Assembly (NCBI RefSeq): GCF_002899825.2 | Contig: NZ_PPED02000001.1 | Span: forward strand, 124,001 to 188,000 | Direction of reading: 5' to 3' | DNA: 64,000 nucleotides | DNA from: Chryseobacterium phosphatilyticum | GTDB lineage: Bacteria > Bacteroidota > Bacteroidia > Flavobacteriales > Weeksellaceae | Shown here: in pieces, positions 7,241 through 15,184 of the stretch | Layout of the letters: every line of letters begins with the position of its first letter | How positions within the stretch are numbered: position 1 is the stretch's first letter | The notes under the pieces: generated by a model | Databases searched by the model: none | What the model saw: the letters and a program-made list of their open reading frames with translations, nothing else | Told to the model about the DNA's origin: nothing | Program-made: the position numbers and the translations under genes

Positions 7241-9085
7241 TTAGAGATTATTTTCAATAGCTCCCACTTTTTCCCTATACAGCTCAAGAGGTTTACTGAG
7301 TAAAACAGCAATGACAGTCATATTTCTGTCAAGTCTTTCTCTGGGAATATCAATATATACAATACCTGGCCTTTCACTCCAATAAAGTTTGTTGTAGATT
7401 TTATGATCCAATAAAGTTCCGTCACCTACAATTCGTATTCTTGCAATTTCATTTTTTATCCCCTTTAAAGCGATAGGGCCGTTAGGAATCCCTTCTACAA
7501 AAAGATAAAGAGTCTGCCGATCCTTCGAAAGTGTACTCATTCCGGAATAATGACCGTCCGGTAGGCCATTCCCCGTTTCAAAAAGAGCTTCAGCACTTTT
7601 GCTGAGCCAATTGATCGTTTCCGGATTTGTTTGAGGTGTTGTCTTTATAGACAGGTCGAGTCCGTCAGCGGTTAGTCCTGAGTTGGTCAGAATATTGTTA
7701 CCATTATGCAGTGCATCGGCTATGTCATAGACTGCCAGCTTTGTATTTTTGTTTTCCAGTAATCTTGATAATGAATGATCTTCTTTCACAGAATTTTTAA
7801 AGAAAACCGGAGGAGTTTCAAAAGCAAGTTCAACAACAGTGACATCCTGATCAAATTTTACTTTTGAAAGATGAATGGTTAATGTTTTTTCTTTATTATA
7901 ATCAAAATTGACGATAGCCTGATCGTCTCCCAGAACTTTCACGGCACTGGGCATTGTCGCTAACCCATATATTTTCGTAAAATCTTTGGCTTCTTCCAGG
8001 TATAGAAATAATGACTTTTTAGAAGATGATAATGCAGATTTTCCTTTGTAATTCTCAAAAGGAATCCCGTGGTCAGTTTCATAAATAGCCTTTTTATTTT
8101 TAGAAGTCCACCGTCCGAGATTCTTTAAAATCTCAACTTGTTTTTGTGGAATAGTACCGTCAGATTGTGGACCAATATCCACTAATAAATTACCGCCCAT
8201 ACTGATTACATCGGCAAAGGTCCGTACAATCATGTTGGGAGTCTTGTAGTTGTTGTCGTAAGGTTGATACCCCCAGGAGTCATTCATTGTATAACACAGC
8301 TCCCAATATGGCGTTTGAGGAGCAATAACCGGAGCACCCTGTTCAGGAGTTTCATAATCACCGTGAGTAGTAAGCCGGGAATTGATAATAATATCAGGAT
8401 TGTATTTTTTTAAGAGATTTAAAGTTTCAGGAGCCTGCCATTCTTCTGATGTATGTTCCCAGTCACCATCAAACCATAAAAGATCCGGATTATAAAGAGA
8501 GGAAAGCTCATTCAGTTGCTTCTGATAATAACTAATAAAACTTTGCCAGCGTTTTGGATCAGTTTTTATTTCGTATCTTTTTTTTGTCCGGGTATTAATA
8601 TCGTAATAGGGGTGGCTCCAATCAGGAAGTGAGAAGTAAAGCCCGGTTTTTAACCCTGTATTTTTTAATGCAGACACAAAAGGGCTTAAAACATCTTTTT
8701 TTGCCAATGCATCACCGGGAATAGTGATTGCCCGCTCAGCTTTAGAATTCCAGAGAGACACTCCATCATGATGTTTGGTAGTAATGACTGCATATTTAGC
8801 TCCGGATTCTTTGATCAGCTCCGCCCATTGTCCAGGTTTATATTTTGATGCTGAAAATCCGCTTAATTGCTTCATATACTGATCATGATTGATATAATTG
8901 TTGAAAAAAGACCAGGATTCTGAAATTCCATTAACAGAATAAATTCCCCAATGTATAAACACTCCTAATTTGGCTTTTTTAAACCATTCCATTTTCTGAT
9001 TACTAATAGCCCGAGCTTGTGCGTTTACGTTGGATACAGACAATAGTAGTCCAAGTAAAACCACTTTAATCGCTCTGTTCTTCAT
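7241..9085 (-). CDS. secreted GH29 alpha-L-fucosidase
   Basis: 614 residues with a Sec signal peptide (hydrophobic residues 6-20, cleavage after NVNAQ). The GH29 catalytic domain shows MEWFKKAKLGVFIHWGIYS (31-50), TTKHHDGVSLW (102-112) and LLWFDGDWE, in which Asp206 is the probable nucleophile. After the barrel there are two similar beta-rich segments (about 337-430, HGIPFENYKGKSALSSSKKSLFLYL, and about 500-605, NGLPDGHYSGMSTLSKDRQTLYLFV), which look like an internal duplication. It would release terminal fucose from glycans in the periplasm or outside. Single gene, unlinked to the later polysaccharide locus. Confidence 0.9.
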   Translation of the reverse strand: MKNRAIKVVLLGLLLSVSNVNAQARAISNQKMEWFKKAKLGVFIHWGIYSVNGISESWSFFNNYINHDQYMKQLSGFSASKYKPGQWAELIKESGAKYAVITTKHHDGVSLWNSKAERAITIPGDALAKKDVLSPFVSALKNTGLKTGLYFSLPDWSHPYYDINTRTKKRYEIKTDPKRWQSFISYYQKQLNELSSLYNPDLLWFDGDWEHTSEEWQAPETLNLLKKYNPDIIINSRLTTHGDYETPEQGAPVIAPQTPYWELCYTMNDSWGYQPYDNNYKTPNMIVRTFADVISMGGNLLVDIGPQSDGTIPQKQVEILKNLGRWTSKNKKAIYETDHGIPFENYKGKSALSSSKKSLFLYLEEAKDFTKIYGLATMPSAVKVLGDDQAIVNFDYNKEKTLTIHLSKVKFDQDVTVVELAFETPPVFFKNSVKEDHSLSRLLENKNTKLAVYDIADALHNGNNILTNSGLTADGLDLSIKTTPQTNPETINWLSKSAEALFETGNGLPDGHYSGMSTLSKDRQTLYLFVEGIPNGPIALKGIKNEIARIRIVGDGTLLDHKIYNKLYWSERPGIVYIDIPRERLDRNMTVIAVLLSKPLELYREKVGAIENNL

Positions 9086-9284
9086 AGATATTTATTTTTG
9101 ACATTAAATATAAAGAAAATGTAGTAGAGAATAGCCTCTCGCTATTCTTTATGGACTATGTATGAACACTTCTTTTTTGTTGTATCTTTATACCTGATGA
9201 ATTGAATTTCAAATCATAGCAAGGAAGATATGACGCTGGTATCAAATGGAACGTTTATTGTAAATTTTATTAAAAAAAGCGATT
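9086..9284. other. divergent upstream region of fucosidase and RiPP precursor
   Basis: Holds an 8-bp hairpin AGAATAGC/GCTATTCT (9128-9148) and a TTGTATCTTTATAC stretch near 9180 that resembles a degenerate flavobacterial promoter for the precursor operon. No gene. Confidence 0.4.
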
Positions 9285-9512
9285 ATGAAAATTCCAACAT
9301 TATTAATGGCTAGTCTGTTAGCAGTCGGAGTATCAGCACAGACGGCTAAGCCTGCTTCCCATACGAATACTAAAAAACCTGTAAAGAAAGTAAAAAAAAT
9401 AGTTGACCCTGAGACCCCGGGGAGGCCCAAACCTGCAAATCCAAAAAAGATAGTGGAAAAAGATACGATTGTACGTACTCCTTTTAACTGCCCGGCCTAT
9501 GGGATGGGATAG
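9285..9512 (+). CDS. putative MNIO-modified RiPP precursor peptide with Sec signal
   Basis: 75 residues. Residues 1-18 form a signal peptide (MKIPTLLMASLLAVGVSA, cleavage before Gln19). The middle is low complexity and rich in Lys, Pro and Thr, with no sign of a fold. The conserved-looking C terminus is TPFNCPAYGMG, with the only cysteine (Cys69) seven residues before the end. The stop codon is three bases from the start of a DUF692/MNIO gene. Known MNIO substrates are small peptides encoded next to the enzyme and modified at cysteines near their C terminus (methanobactin MbnA, Chryseobacterium ChrA, secreted bufferins). A precursor role is inferred from size, context and the terminal Cys motif. 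It could instead be an unmodified small secreted protein. Confidence 0.65.
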   Translation: MKIPTLLMASLLAVGVSAQTAKPASHTNTKKPVKKVKKIVDPETPGRPKPANPKKIVEKDTIVRTPFNCPAYGMG

Positions 9513-9515
9513 CAC

Positions 9516-10613
9516 ATGGAGAAACCACTATTAGGAATATCCATGATGGGGGAAGCAGAATTTCTTTCTGCTGTTCTGCCCTTGTTACAAAACAATCTGG
9601 TGGATGTGTTGGAATGGTCATTTGATACTTTTTTTAATGCGAAAGAACCGGATTGGCTGGATAGCCTGTTAAATTTTTATGCTGAAAATAATCGTTTGAT
9701 AGGACATGGGGTCTATTATTCATTATTTGATGCAAAATGGACTGAAAGGCAGGAAATATGGCTTGAAAAATTGAAAGAGGAAATTTGTAAACGAAAGTAT
9801 AATCATATTACAGAACACTTTGGGTTTATGAATACTGAAAATTTTCATCAAGGGGTCCCGTTGCCTGTTTCTTTACACCCAAAAACCTTGCAAATCGGAC
9901 AGGATAGGCTCCAAAGACTCCAGAATGTAATAAATTTACCTGTTGGAATAGAAAATCTGGCATTTTCGTTCTGTTTGGATGATGTTAGAGAGCAGGGAGT
10001 ATTTCTTCAGCAATTAATAAAAGATGTAGATGGATTTTTGATTCTTGATCTTCATAATATCTATTGCCAGGCTTGTAATTTTGAGATAGGGATGCAGGAA
10101 ATTATTGACCTGTATCCGCTAGATAAAGTGAAGGAAATTCACCTTTCAGGAGGGAGCTGGGAGGAGAGTGTATATGGAAGGAAAATGATTCGAAGAGATA
10201 CTCATGATCATGCCATTCCGGAAGATATATTTTCTATTCTGCCCTTTGTATTGTCGCATTGTAAAAATTTAGAATATGTTATTATTGAAAGGCTTGGTAG
10301 CACAATAAGAACAGCAGATGAAAAAAAGAAGTTTCTGGATGACTTTACGCGGGTGAAAGCGATGATCGACTCTTCAGTTTGGAATGAAAGACAGAAAGAT
10401 TCCTGGACGAAAAAAGAATATAATCTTTCAAAGACTCCTGTTGAAGATGTAATGTTTTATGAAGAACAATCAAGGCTTACAAAAATACTATTTGACAATA
10501 CAGCAGTAGATGCTTTAAAAAATGAAAAGTTTCATTATTTTAATACGGTTAACTGGGAGCCTGAAATGATACGGACAGCTCAGAATATCATTAAAAAATG
10601 GAATCCATATTAA
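9516..10613 (+). CDS. multinuclear non-heme iron-dependent oxidative enzyme (DUF692, MbnB/TglH/ChrH family)
   Basis: 365 residues. A DUF692 TIM barrel spans about residues 1-285 and all the usual metal-site positions can be seen: His64 (GHGVYYS), Glu100-His101 (TEHFGF), Glu146-Asn147 (ENLAF), Asp178/His180/Asn181 (LDLHNI), His209 (EIHLSGG), Asp228/His230/His232 (DTHDHAIPED) and Glu258 (IIERLG). Family members use two or three irons and O2 to rebuild cysteine residues of a peptide into heterocycles or thioaminals. A C-terminal extension of about 75 residues beyond the barrel is unassigned. No separate partner protein (MbnC/TglI/ChrI or DUF2063 type) lies beside it, so the extension may take that role or the partner is elsewhere. 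Confidence 0.85.
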   Translation: MEKPLLGISMMGEAEFLSAVLPLLQNNLVDVLEWSFDTFFNAKEPDWLDSLLNFYAENNRLIGHGVYYSLFDAKWTERQEIWLEKLKEEICKRKYNHITEHFGFMNTENFHQGVPLPVSLHPKTLQIGQDRLQRLQNVINLPVGIENLAFSFCLDDVREQGVFLQQLIKDVDGFLILDLHNIYCQACNFEIGMQEIIDLYPLDKVKEIHLSGGSWEESVYGRKMIRRDTHDHAIPEDIFSILPFVLSHCKNLEYVIIERLGSTIRTADEKKKFLDDFTRVKAMIDSSVWNERQKDSWTKKEYNLSKTPVEDVMFYEEQSRLTKILFDNTAVDALKNEKFHYFNTVNWEPEMIRTAQNIIKKWNPY

Positions 10614-10648
10614 GATGGATATATACTAATAATCACAAATCGAATTAT

Positions 10649-11140
10649 ATGAAAATGGCAACTCTATTACTAATTGTTACAGCAGTACTTACGGCTCTGG
10701 TCGCGGGTTTGTTCTACGCTTATTCATGTTCTGTCGTCCTTGGGTTGGGAAAGCTCTCTGATGCTGAGTATCTCAAAGCAATGCAGAATATCAACAGAGA
10801 AATTCTTAATCCTCTTTTCTTTATGAGTTTTATGGGGACAGCTCTCCTTCTTCCGGTATCTGCCTTTGTATTTCGGGGGCAACAACCGGCTTTTATTTTT
10901 CTTTTAGTGGCGACATTAACTTATTTGACCGGTGTTTTTGGAGTCACTGTTGGGGGGAATGTTCCGATGAATGATATACTTGATAAGTTTGATATTCCAG
11001 GCTCTTCGGCCGAAGCTCTTAAGCAAATGCGTGATAATTTTGAAAACAGATGGAACTTTCTGAATAATATAAGAACTGTTTTTTCTGTGATCAGTATTGC
11101 TTTGGTTATTTGTGCGTGTCTTTGGAATAAAGAAGTATAA
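10649..11140 (+). CDS. DUF1772 (anthrone oxygenase-like) membrane protein
   Basis: 163 residues and four predicted membrane helices. I chose ATG 10649 (MKMATLLLIVTAVLTAL) over the in-frame 10598 ATG, which lies inside the MNIO gene and would add a polar, non-homologous leader. Motifs INREILNPLFFMSFMGTALLLP and GNVPMNDILDKF typify DUF1772. It lies 35 bases after the MNIO gene and is probably co-transcribed. Small four-helix membrane proteins (DoxX type) are frequent in MNIO clusters; a link in function is inference. The family's biochemical role is poorly known. Confidence 0.75.
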   Translation: MKMATLLLIVTAVLTALVAGLFYAYSCSVVLGLGKLSDAEYLKAMQNINREILNPLFFMSFMGTALLLPVSAFVFRGQQPAFIFLLVATLTYLTGVFGVTVGGNVPMNDILDKFDIPGSSAEALKQMRDNFENRWNFLNNIRTVFSVISIALVICACLWNKEV

Positions 11141-11176
11141 AATTCGAAATGTAAGTGGAAATACTTATCTGTAAAT

Positions 11177-11190
11177 TACGTATTTCTACG
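11177..11190. promoter_or_regulatory. dyad CGTA-N4-TACG, copy 1
   Basis: The sequence around CGTATTTCTACGG is the inverse complement of the dyad at 18852-18864 over 13 bases. A shared protein-binding site is possible. Confidence 0.4.
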
Positions 11191-11261
11191 GATTGAAATG
11201 ATCTGTTTTATTCGGATCTTTGTGTTGTTAATGAACAAGAATTTAAACATTATATTGAAAA

Positions 11262-11281
11262 TAATAACCAGGAAAACTCAA
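11262..11281 (+). repeat. 20-base motif, copy 2 of 2
   Basis: TAATAACCAGGAAAACTCAA, one mismatch from 6567-6586. Confidence 0.6.
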
Positions 11282-11291
11282 TCTCAATGAG

Positions 11292-11322
11292 AAAAAGGCA
11301 GCCCCAACAGAGCTGCCTTTTT
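11292..11322. terminator. bidirectional intrinsic terminator
   Basis: AAAAAGGCAGC, 9-nt loop, GCTGCCTTTTT. It ends the MNIO operon on the plus strand and rpe on the minus strand. Confidence 0.85.
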
Positions 11323-11345
11323 CTTGATATATTATTGAAGATAAT

Positions 11346-11996
11346 TTAAATTTTTAAAAGCTCAATTGTTCTTTCCGGGCTGTCTGCAGAAAATACTGCA
11401 TTTCCGGCAACAAGAACATCCGCTCCGGCTTCAAAAAGCTTCGAAGCATTATCAAGATTTACTCCTCCGTCTATTTCAATTAATGCAGTAGAGTTATTGC
11501 TCACAATAAGATCTTTGGTTTCAGCGATCTTTTTATATGTGTTTTCAATGAACTTCTGGCCTCCGAATCCCGGATTTACACTCATTAATAATACTAAATC
11601 TACATCAGCAATAATGTCTTCAAGCATTAAAACCGGTGTAGATGGATTTAAAACAACACCTGCTTTCACTCCTTTACTCTGAATATGATGGATGGTTCTG
11701 TGAAGATGGGTACATGCCTCATAATGTACTGAAATAAGATCTGCACCGTGATTGATGAATTCGTCAACATATTTTTCTGGCTCAACGATCATCAGGTGAA
11801 CGTCTACAAATTTTTTAGCATGTTGCTGAACTGTTTTCATCACTGGAAAACCAAATGAAATATTAGGAACAAATCTGCCGTCCATTACATCAATATGGAA
11901 CCAGTCGGCCTGAGAGTTGTTCAACATTTCAATATCTCTTTGCAGATTCCCAAAGTCTGCCGATAAAAGGGATGGAGCAATAAGCTTCGTTTTCAT
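11346..11996 (-). CDS. rpe: ribulose-phosphate 3-epimerase
   Basis: 216 residues, usual length. Interconverts ribulose-5-phosphate and xylulose-5-phosphate in the pentose phosphate pathway. TIM-barrel motifs: IAPSLLSADFGNL, WFHIDVMDGRFVPN, DVHLMIVEPE, LMSVNPGFGGQKF and IEIDGGVN, with the catalytic aspartates and metal histidines present. Confidence 0.95.
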   Translation of the reverse strand: MKTKLIAPSLLSADFGNLQRDIEMLNNSQADWFHIDVMDGRFVPNISFGFPVMKTVQQHAKKFVDVHLMIVEPEKYVDEFINHGADLISVHYEACTHLHRTIHHIQSKGVKAGVVLNPSTPVLMLEDIIADVDLVLLMSVNPGFGGQKFIENTYKKIAETKDLIVSNNSTALIEIDGGVNLDNASKLFEAGADVLVAGNAVFSADSPERTIELLKI

Positions 11997-12076
11997 TTTT
12001 ACTTTTTATACTTTTACTTAGATTTCAGATAGTAGAAATCAGATATCAGATTTAGAATGTCTAATATCTAAGGTCT

Positions 12077-13150
12077 TTAATGATACTTCAGCTTCATTTC
12101 CGGTTTGATCTTCAGAATAGTTTCATAAATAAGTTTAATGACATTTCCTACGTCTTCTTTAGAAACCATTTCTACTGTTGTATGCATATAACGCAAAGGT
12201 AAGGAAATTAAAGCACTTGGTACTCCGCCATTTGAATGAGCGAAAGCGTCTGTATCAGTTCCTGTAGCTCTGCTTGCCGCTGCTCTTTGGTAAGGTATTT
12301 TTTTTGCTTTTGCTGTATCAATGATAAGCTCTCTGATAGTATGATGAACGCTCGGAGCAAAGAATACTACCGGTCCGGCACCACATTTCTGATCTCCTTC
12401 TTTCTTCTTTTCAATCATTGGAGTTGTGGTGTCATGGGTAACATCGGTAACAATGGCAATATTAGGTTTGATGGTATCTGCAATCATATCGGCTCCGTAT
12501 AGACCAACTTCTTCCTGTACAGAATTGGTAATATAAAGCCCGAATGGAATAGATTTTTTATTTTCCTTTAGAAGTCTTGCCACTTCAGCAATCATGAAAC
12601 CGCCGATCCTATTGTCCAGAGCTCTGCAGACAAAATATCTGTCGTTCATTTCAAAGAATTCATCAGGGTAGGTAATCATGCACCCTACGTAGATCCCCAT
12701 TTCTTCCACTTCTTTTTTGGAAGTAGCCCCACAGTCGATGAAAATATTTTCAATTTTTGGAGTAGGTTCATTCTGGTTGCTTCTTGTGTGAATAGCCGGC
12801 CATCCGAATACTCCTTTTATAATACCGTTTTCTCCATGAATGTGAACGACTTTTGATGGTGCAATAGTCTGATCTGAACCTCCGTTTCTGATTACATAGA
12901 TCAATCCGTCATCTGTAATATAATTGACGTACCAGGAGATTTCATCTGCATGAGCTTCAATTACTACCTTAAATTCAGCTTCGGGATTGATTATACCGTA
13001 GCATGTTCCATAATGATCGACTTCTATTTTGTCAACATAGGGTCTGATATAGTCCATCCAGACTTCCTGACCTTTATGTTCATAACCTGTTGGAGACGAA
13101 GTATTTAAATATTTTTCTAAAAATTTCAAAGATTTCTTTTCAAATTTCAT
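12077..13150 (-). CDS. M42 family metallopeptidase (glutamyl aminopeptidase/FrvX-like)
   Basis: 357 residues. Cytoplasmic di-zinc aminopeptidase family: SPTGYEHKGQEVW N-terminal block, EAHADEISW (His and Asp ligands), DNRIGGFM, NSVQEEVGLYGA (catalytic and metal-binding glutamates), VTDVTHDTTTP and the C-terminal TDTDAFAHSNGG. All catalytic residues are present. The family trims peptides, often as tetrahedral dodecamers. Diverges from the DUF4294 gene. Confidence 0.88.
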   Translation of the reverse strand: MKFEKKSLKFLEKYLNTSSPTGYEHKGQEVWMDYIRPYVDKIEVDHYGTCYGIINPEAEFKVVIEAHADEISWYVNYITDDGLIYVIRNGGSDQTIAPSKVVHIHGENGIIKGVFGWPAIHTRSNQNEPTPKIENIFIDCGATSKKEVEEMGIYVGCMITYPDEFFEMNDRYFVCRALDNRIGGFMIAEVARLLKENKKSIPFGLYITNSVQEEVGLYGADMIADTIKPNIAIVTDVTHDTTTPMIEKKKEGDQKCGAGPVVFFAPSVHHTIRELIIDTAKAKKIPYQRAAASRATGTDTDAFAHSNGGVPSALISLPLRYMHTTVEMVSKEDVGNVIKLIYETILKIKPEMKLKYH

Positions 13151-13201
13151 AAAAAGGAATGATTTTTGCGTTCAATTTTTGTTCTTATAAGTGTAAAAAT
13201 A

Positions 13202-13906
13202 ATGAATTTTAGTAAGATTATCTGCCTTTTTATTTTCTTTTTTGGGGTCAGCGTTTTTGGTCAGAAAGATACCGTGGAGGCAAAACCACTTAATCAATAT
13301 CCGCCTGAATCATTAAAAGTAGATGAATTTGGTAATAAATATTATTATGATGAAAGGCAAAAGGTCAAGGTATATGAAGTCAATGGTGAGCCTGTAGTCG
13401 TATTGGATGAACTGGTTTTGGTTAATAAACCTAGATTTAATAATCAGCTGGATAAGAATTACTATTATTTTCTCAACAAGAAATTATACAGGGTCTATCC
13501 ATTGTTTGTAACAGCGTTGCAACAATACAGAGATATCCAAAAAGATATGAACGATATGGACAGTAAAGCGAAAAGAAAATTTGTCAGAGAAAGACAAAAT
13601 ATGCTGGCTGACCAATATGAAAAACAATTAAGAGATCTTACAACTACCGAAGGACAGGTTTTTGCAAAGCTAATGAATAGAGCTACCAGCAAAAATGTAT
13701 ATGAGATTATTAAAGAGCTGAGAGGCGGGTGGAGTGCTTTCTGGTGGAATGTAAAGGGCAAGATGGCAGATATTGATCTGAAAGAACAGTATGATCCTCA
13801 CAAAAACAGAACGGATGAATTTATAGAGTCATTGCTTCAATCCAATTGGAATTCAGGATATCTACAGCCTTATCCCGGGGCAAATGATTTTAAAGTTAAA
13901 AAATAA
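13202..13906 (+). CDS. DUF4294 family secreted protein
   Basis: 234 residues from ATG 13202; a longer TTG-initiated reading from 13166 overlaps the likely promoter. Signal peptide MNFSKIICLFIFFFGVSVFG, then a charged region and a conserved core (NYYYFLNKKLYRVYPLFVTAL, LRGGWSAFWWNVKGK) that I recognise as DUF4294, a Bacteroidota-restricted family of unknown function. Probably periplasmic. Confidence 0.7.
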   Translation: MNFSKIICLFIFFFGVSVFGQKDTVEAKPLNQYPPESLKVDEFGNKYYYDERQKVKVYEVNGEPVVVLDELVLVNKPRFNNQLDKNYYYFLNKKLYRVYPLFVTALQQYRDIQKDMNDMDSKAKRKFVRERQNMLADQYEKQLRDLTTTEGQVFAKLMNRATSKNVYEIIKELRGGWSAFWWNVKGKMADIDLKEQYDPHKNRTDEFIESLLQSNWNSGYLQPYPGANDFKVKK

Positions 13907-13912
13907 TAGAAT

Positions 13913-13946
13913 AAAAATACCTGTAAAAAGTTTTACAGGTATTTTT
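13913..13946. terminator. bidirectional intrinsic terminator
   Basis: Perfect 16-bp stem AAAAATACCTGTAAAA/TTTTACAGGTATTTTT with a 2-nt loop between convergent genes. The stop codon of the Nudix gene lies inside the stem. Confidence 0.85.
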
Positions 13947-14349
13947 CTTTTAATTTATCGAATACGATTTTGTCTATAGGAAGGGGGAAAGGATTATCCG
14001 GTCTGTTGATCTCCATCCACTCTGTTTTTTCGATGCATGGATCCAGAATAAGAAAATCTTCTTCATTTACAATATTGACAATATAATAGATGGTAAGAAG
14101 CTGCTCATTTTCTCTGAATCGGGAAACCAGAAATTTTTCCTGAGTGTAAAAATGTTCTACAATATCTATCTTTACATTAAGCTCTTCATCAAATTCACGA
14201 TGTAAACATTCCAGTACTCCTTCACCATATTCTAATCCGCCACCCGGAAATTTCACTAAAGGTTCACCGGCATATTCCTCAAATAACGTTAAAACTTTTT
14301 TATCTTTTACCGCACAAGCATACACTCTAATGTTGATCTTGTCTATCAT
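13933..14349 (-). CDS. Nudix hydrolase
   Basis: 138 residues. The Nudix box is nearly complete: GGLEYGEGVLECLHREFDEELNV, keeping the REUxEE metal-binding core, with Asn in place of the last Gly. It hydrolyses an unknown nucleoside-diphosphate-linked compound. Monocistronic. Confidence 0.85.
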   Translation of the reverse strand: MIDKINIRVYACAVKDKKVLTLFEEYAGEPLVKFPGGGLEYGEGVLECLHREFDEELNVKIDIVEHFYTQEKFLVSRFRENEQLLTIYYIVNIVNEEDFLILDPCIEKTEWMEINRPDNPFPLPIDKIVFDKLKEKYL

Positions 14350-14424
14350 ATATATAAGGTATAATATTTTGTAAAGCTAAGGTAAGGAATTTTACTGAAG
14401 CAAAAAGGAGGGAATAGTGGTAAG

Positions 14425-15099
14425 TTACAATTTCACGGCATTGATCATTTCCCTTTTCCCCGGAGGTCCCTGTTTCTTTTCTACATTAAAAGCAAGCTCC
14501 TGAAGAATTCTTCTTACACTTCCTTTCGAGGAATATGTTGTTAACAATCCATTAATGGCCATTTTGTCAGAAACCAGCTCAAATAGTGGTTTTTCCCAAA
14601 GATCCGGTTGTACTCTCGCTCCAAAACAGTCGAAGTAAACAAGATTAATTTTGGGCAAATCAATGTCTTTTAGGTCGAAAAAGTCACATTCTATCTTTTT
14701 TAAGTTAAAACCACTAATGATTTCAACTGGTTTTTCCCAATCTGCCAGATGAATTTTCTGATAAATATTTTTGAACTCTGGGTTATCAAAAAGTTCAAAA
14801 TATGCCAGGTCGTTAATTTCGGATTCATTTATGGGGTATTTTTCGAGTGAAAAATAATTGATGACATGATTTTTGTCAGTTTTTAAATATTCATTAATTG
14901 TCACCAAAACATTCAAACCTGTTCCAAATCCGAGTTCTAAAATATTAATTTCGTAATCATTAACCAGATTTAGTCCATTTTTGATAAACACGTGTTCAGC
15001 TTCCTGTAGGGCTCCGTGATGAGAATGATAGTTTTCATTTAAATCATTGATAAACAATGTTTTACTCCCGTCGTTTGTGGTCTTAATTTCTCTTTTCAA
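14425..15099 (-). CDS. mnmD: tRNA 5-methylaminomethyl-2-thiouridine(34) methyltransferase
   Basis: 224 residues, a stand-alone MnmD without the MnmC oxidase domain. The SAM-binding motif is LELGFGTGLN; NYHSHHGALQEAEHVFI at the N terminus and LLTTYSSKGSVRRIL plus GPPGKREM at the C terminus are family signatures. It methylates nm5s2U34 in tRNAs for two-fold codon boxes. Shares a divergent promoter region with ilvE. Confidence 0.9.
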   Translation of the reverse strand: MKREIKTTNDGSKTLFINDLNENYHSHHGALQEAEHVFIKNGLNLVNDYEINILELGFGTGLNVLVTINEYLKTDKNHVINYFSLEKYPINESEINDLAYFELFDNPEFKNIYQKIHLADWEKPVEIISGFNLKKIECDFFDLKDIDLPKINLVYFDCFGARVQPDLWEKPLFELVSDKMAINGLLTTYSSKGSVRRILQELAFNVEKKQGPPGKREMINAVKL

Positions 15100-15112
15100 G
15101 CTATTTTTTTGT

Positions 15113-15159
15113 CAAATTTACTCTAAAATTTTTATATTTAGAAAATTATGTTAAATTTG
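15113..15159. promoter_or_regulatory. divergent -7 promoter boxes of mnmD and ilvE
   Basis: TAAATTTG occurs on the minus strand at 15113-15120 (13 bases before the mnmD ATG) and on the plus strand at 15152-15159 (25 bases before the ilvE ATG). Both match TAnnTTTG. Confidence 0.5.
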
Positions 15160-15184
15160 TAGAACATCGTAAAAATTTTAAAAA

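Larger units (their letters stand above)
11225..11322 (+). ncRNA. possible short transcript ending in a strong terminator
   Basis: Between the dyad and the terminator lies about 100 bases without an ORF, carrying the 20-base motif copy 2 (11262-11281). It could equally be the 3' UTR of the upstream operon. Confidence 0.2.

Noticed and set aside
9242..9430. Minus-strand ORF over the RiPP precursor
   Set aside because: Antisense shadow; the plus-strand peptide has a signal sequence and tight spacing to the MNIO gene.
12000..12076. Repeated GATATC/CAGAT words here and at 27181-27260
   Set aside because: Short, imperfect and AT-rich; no consistent unit or spacing, so not called a repeat family.
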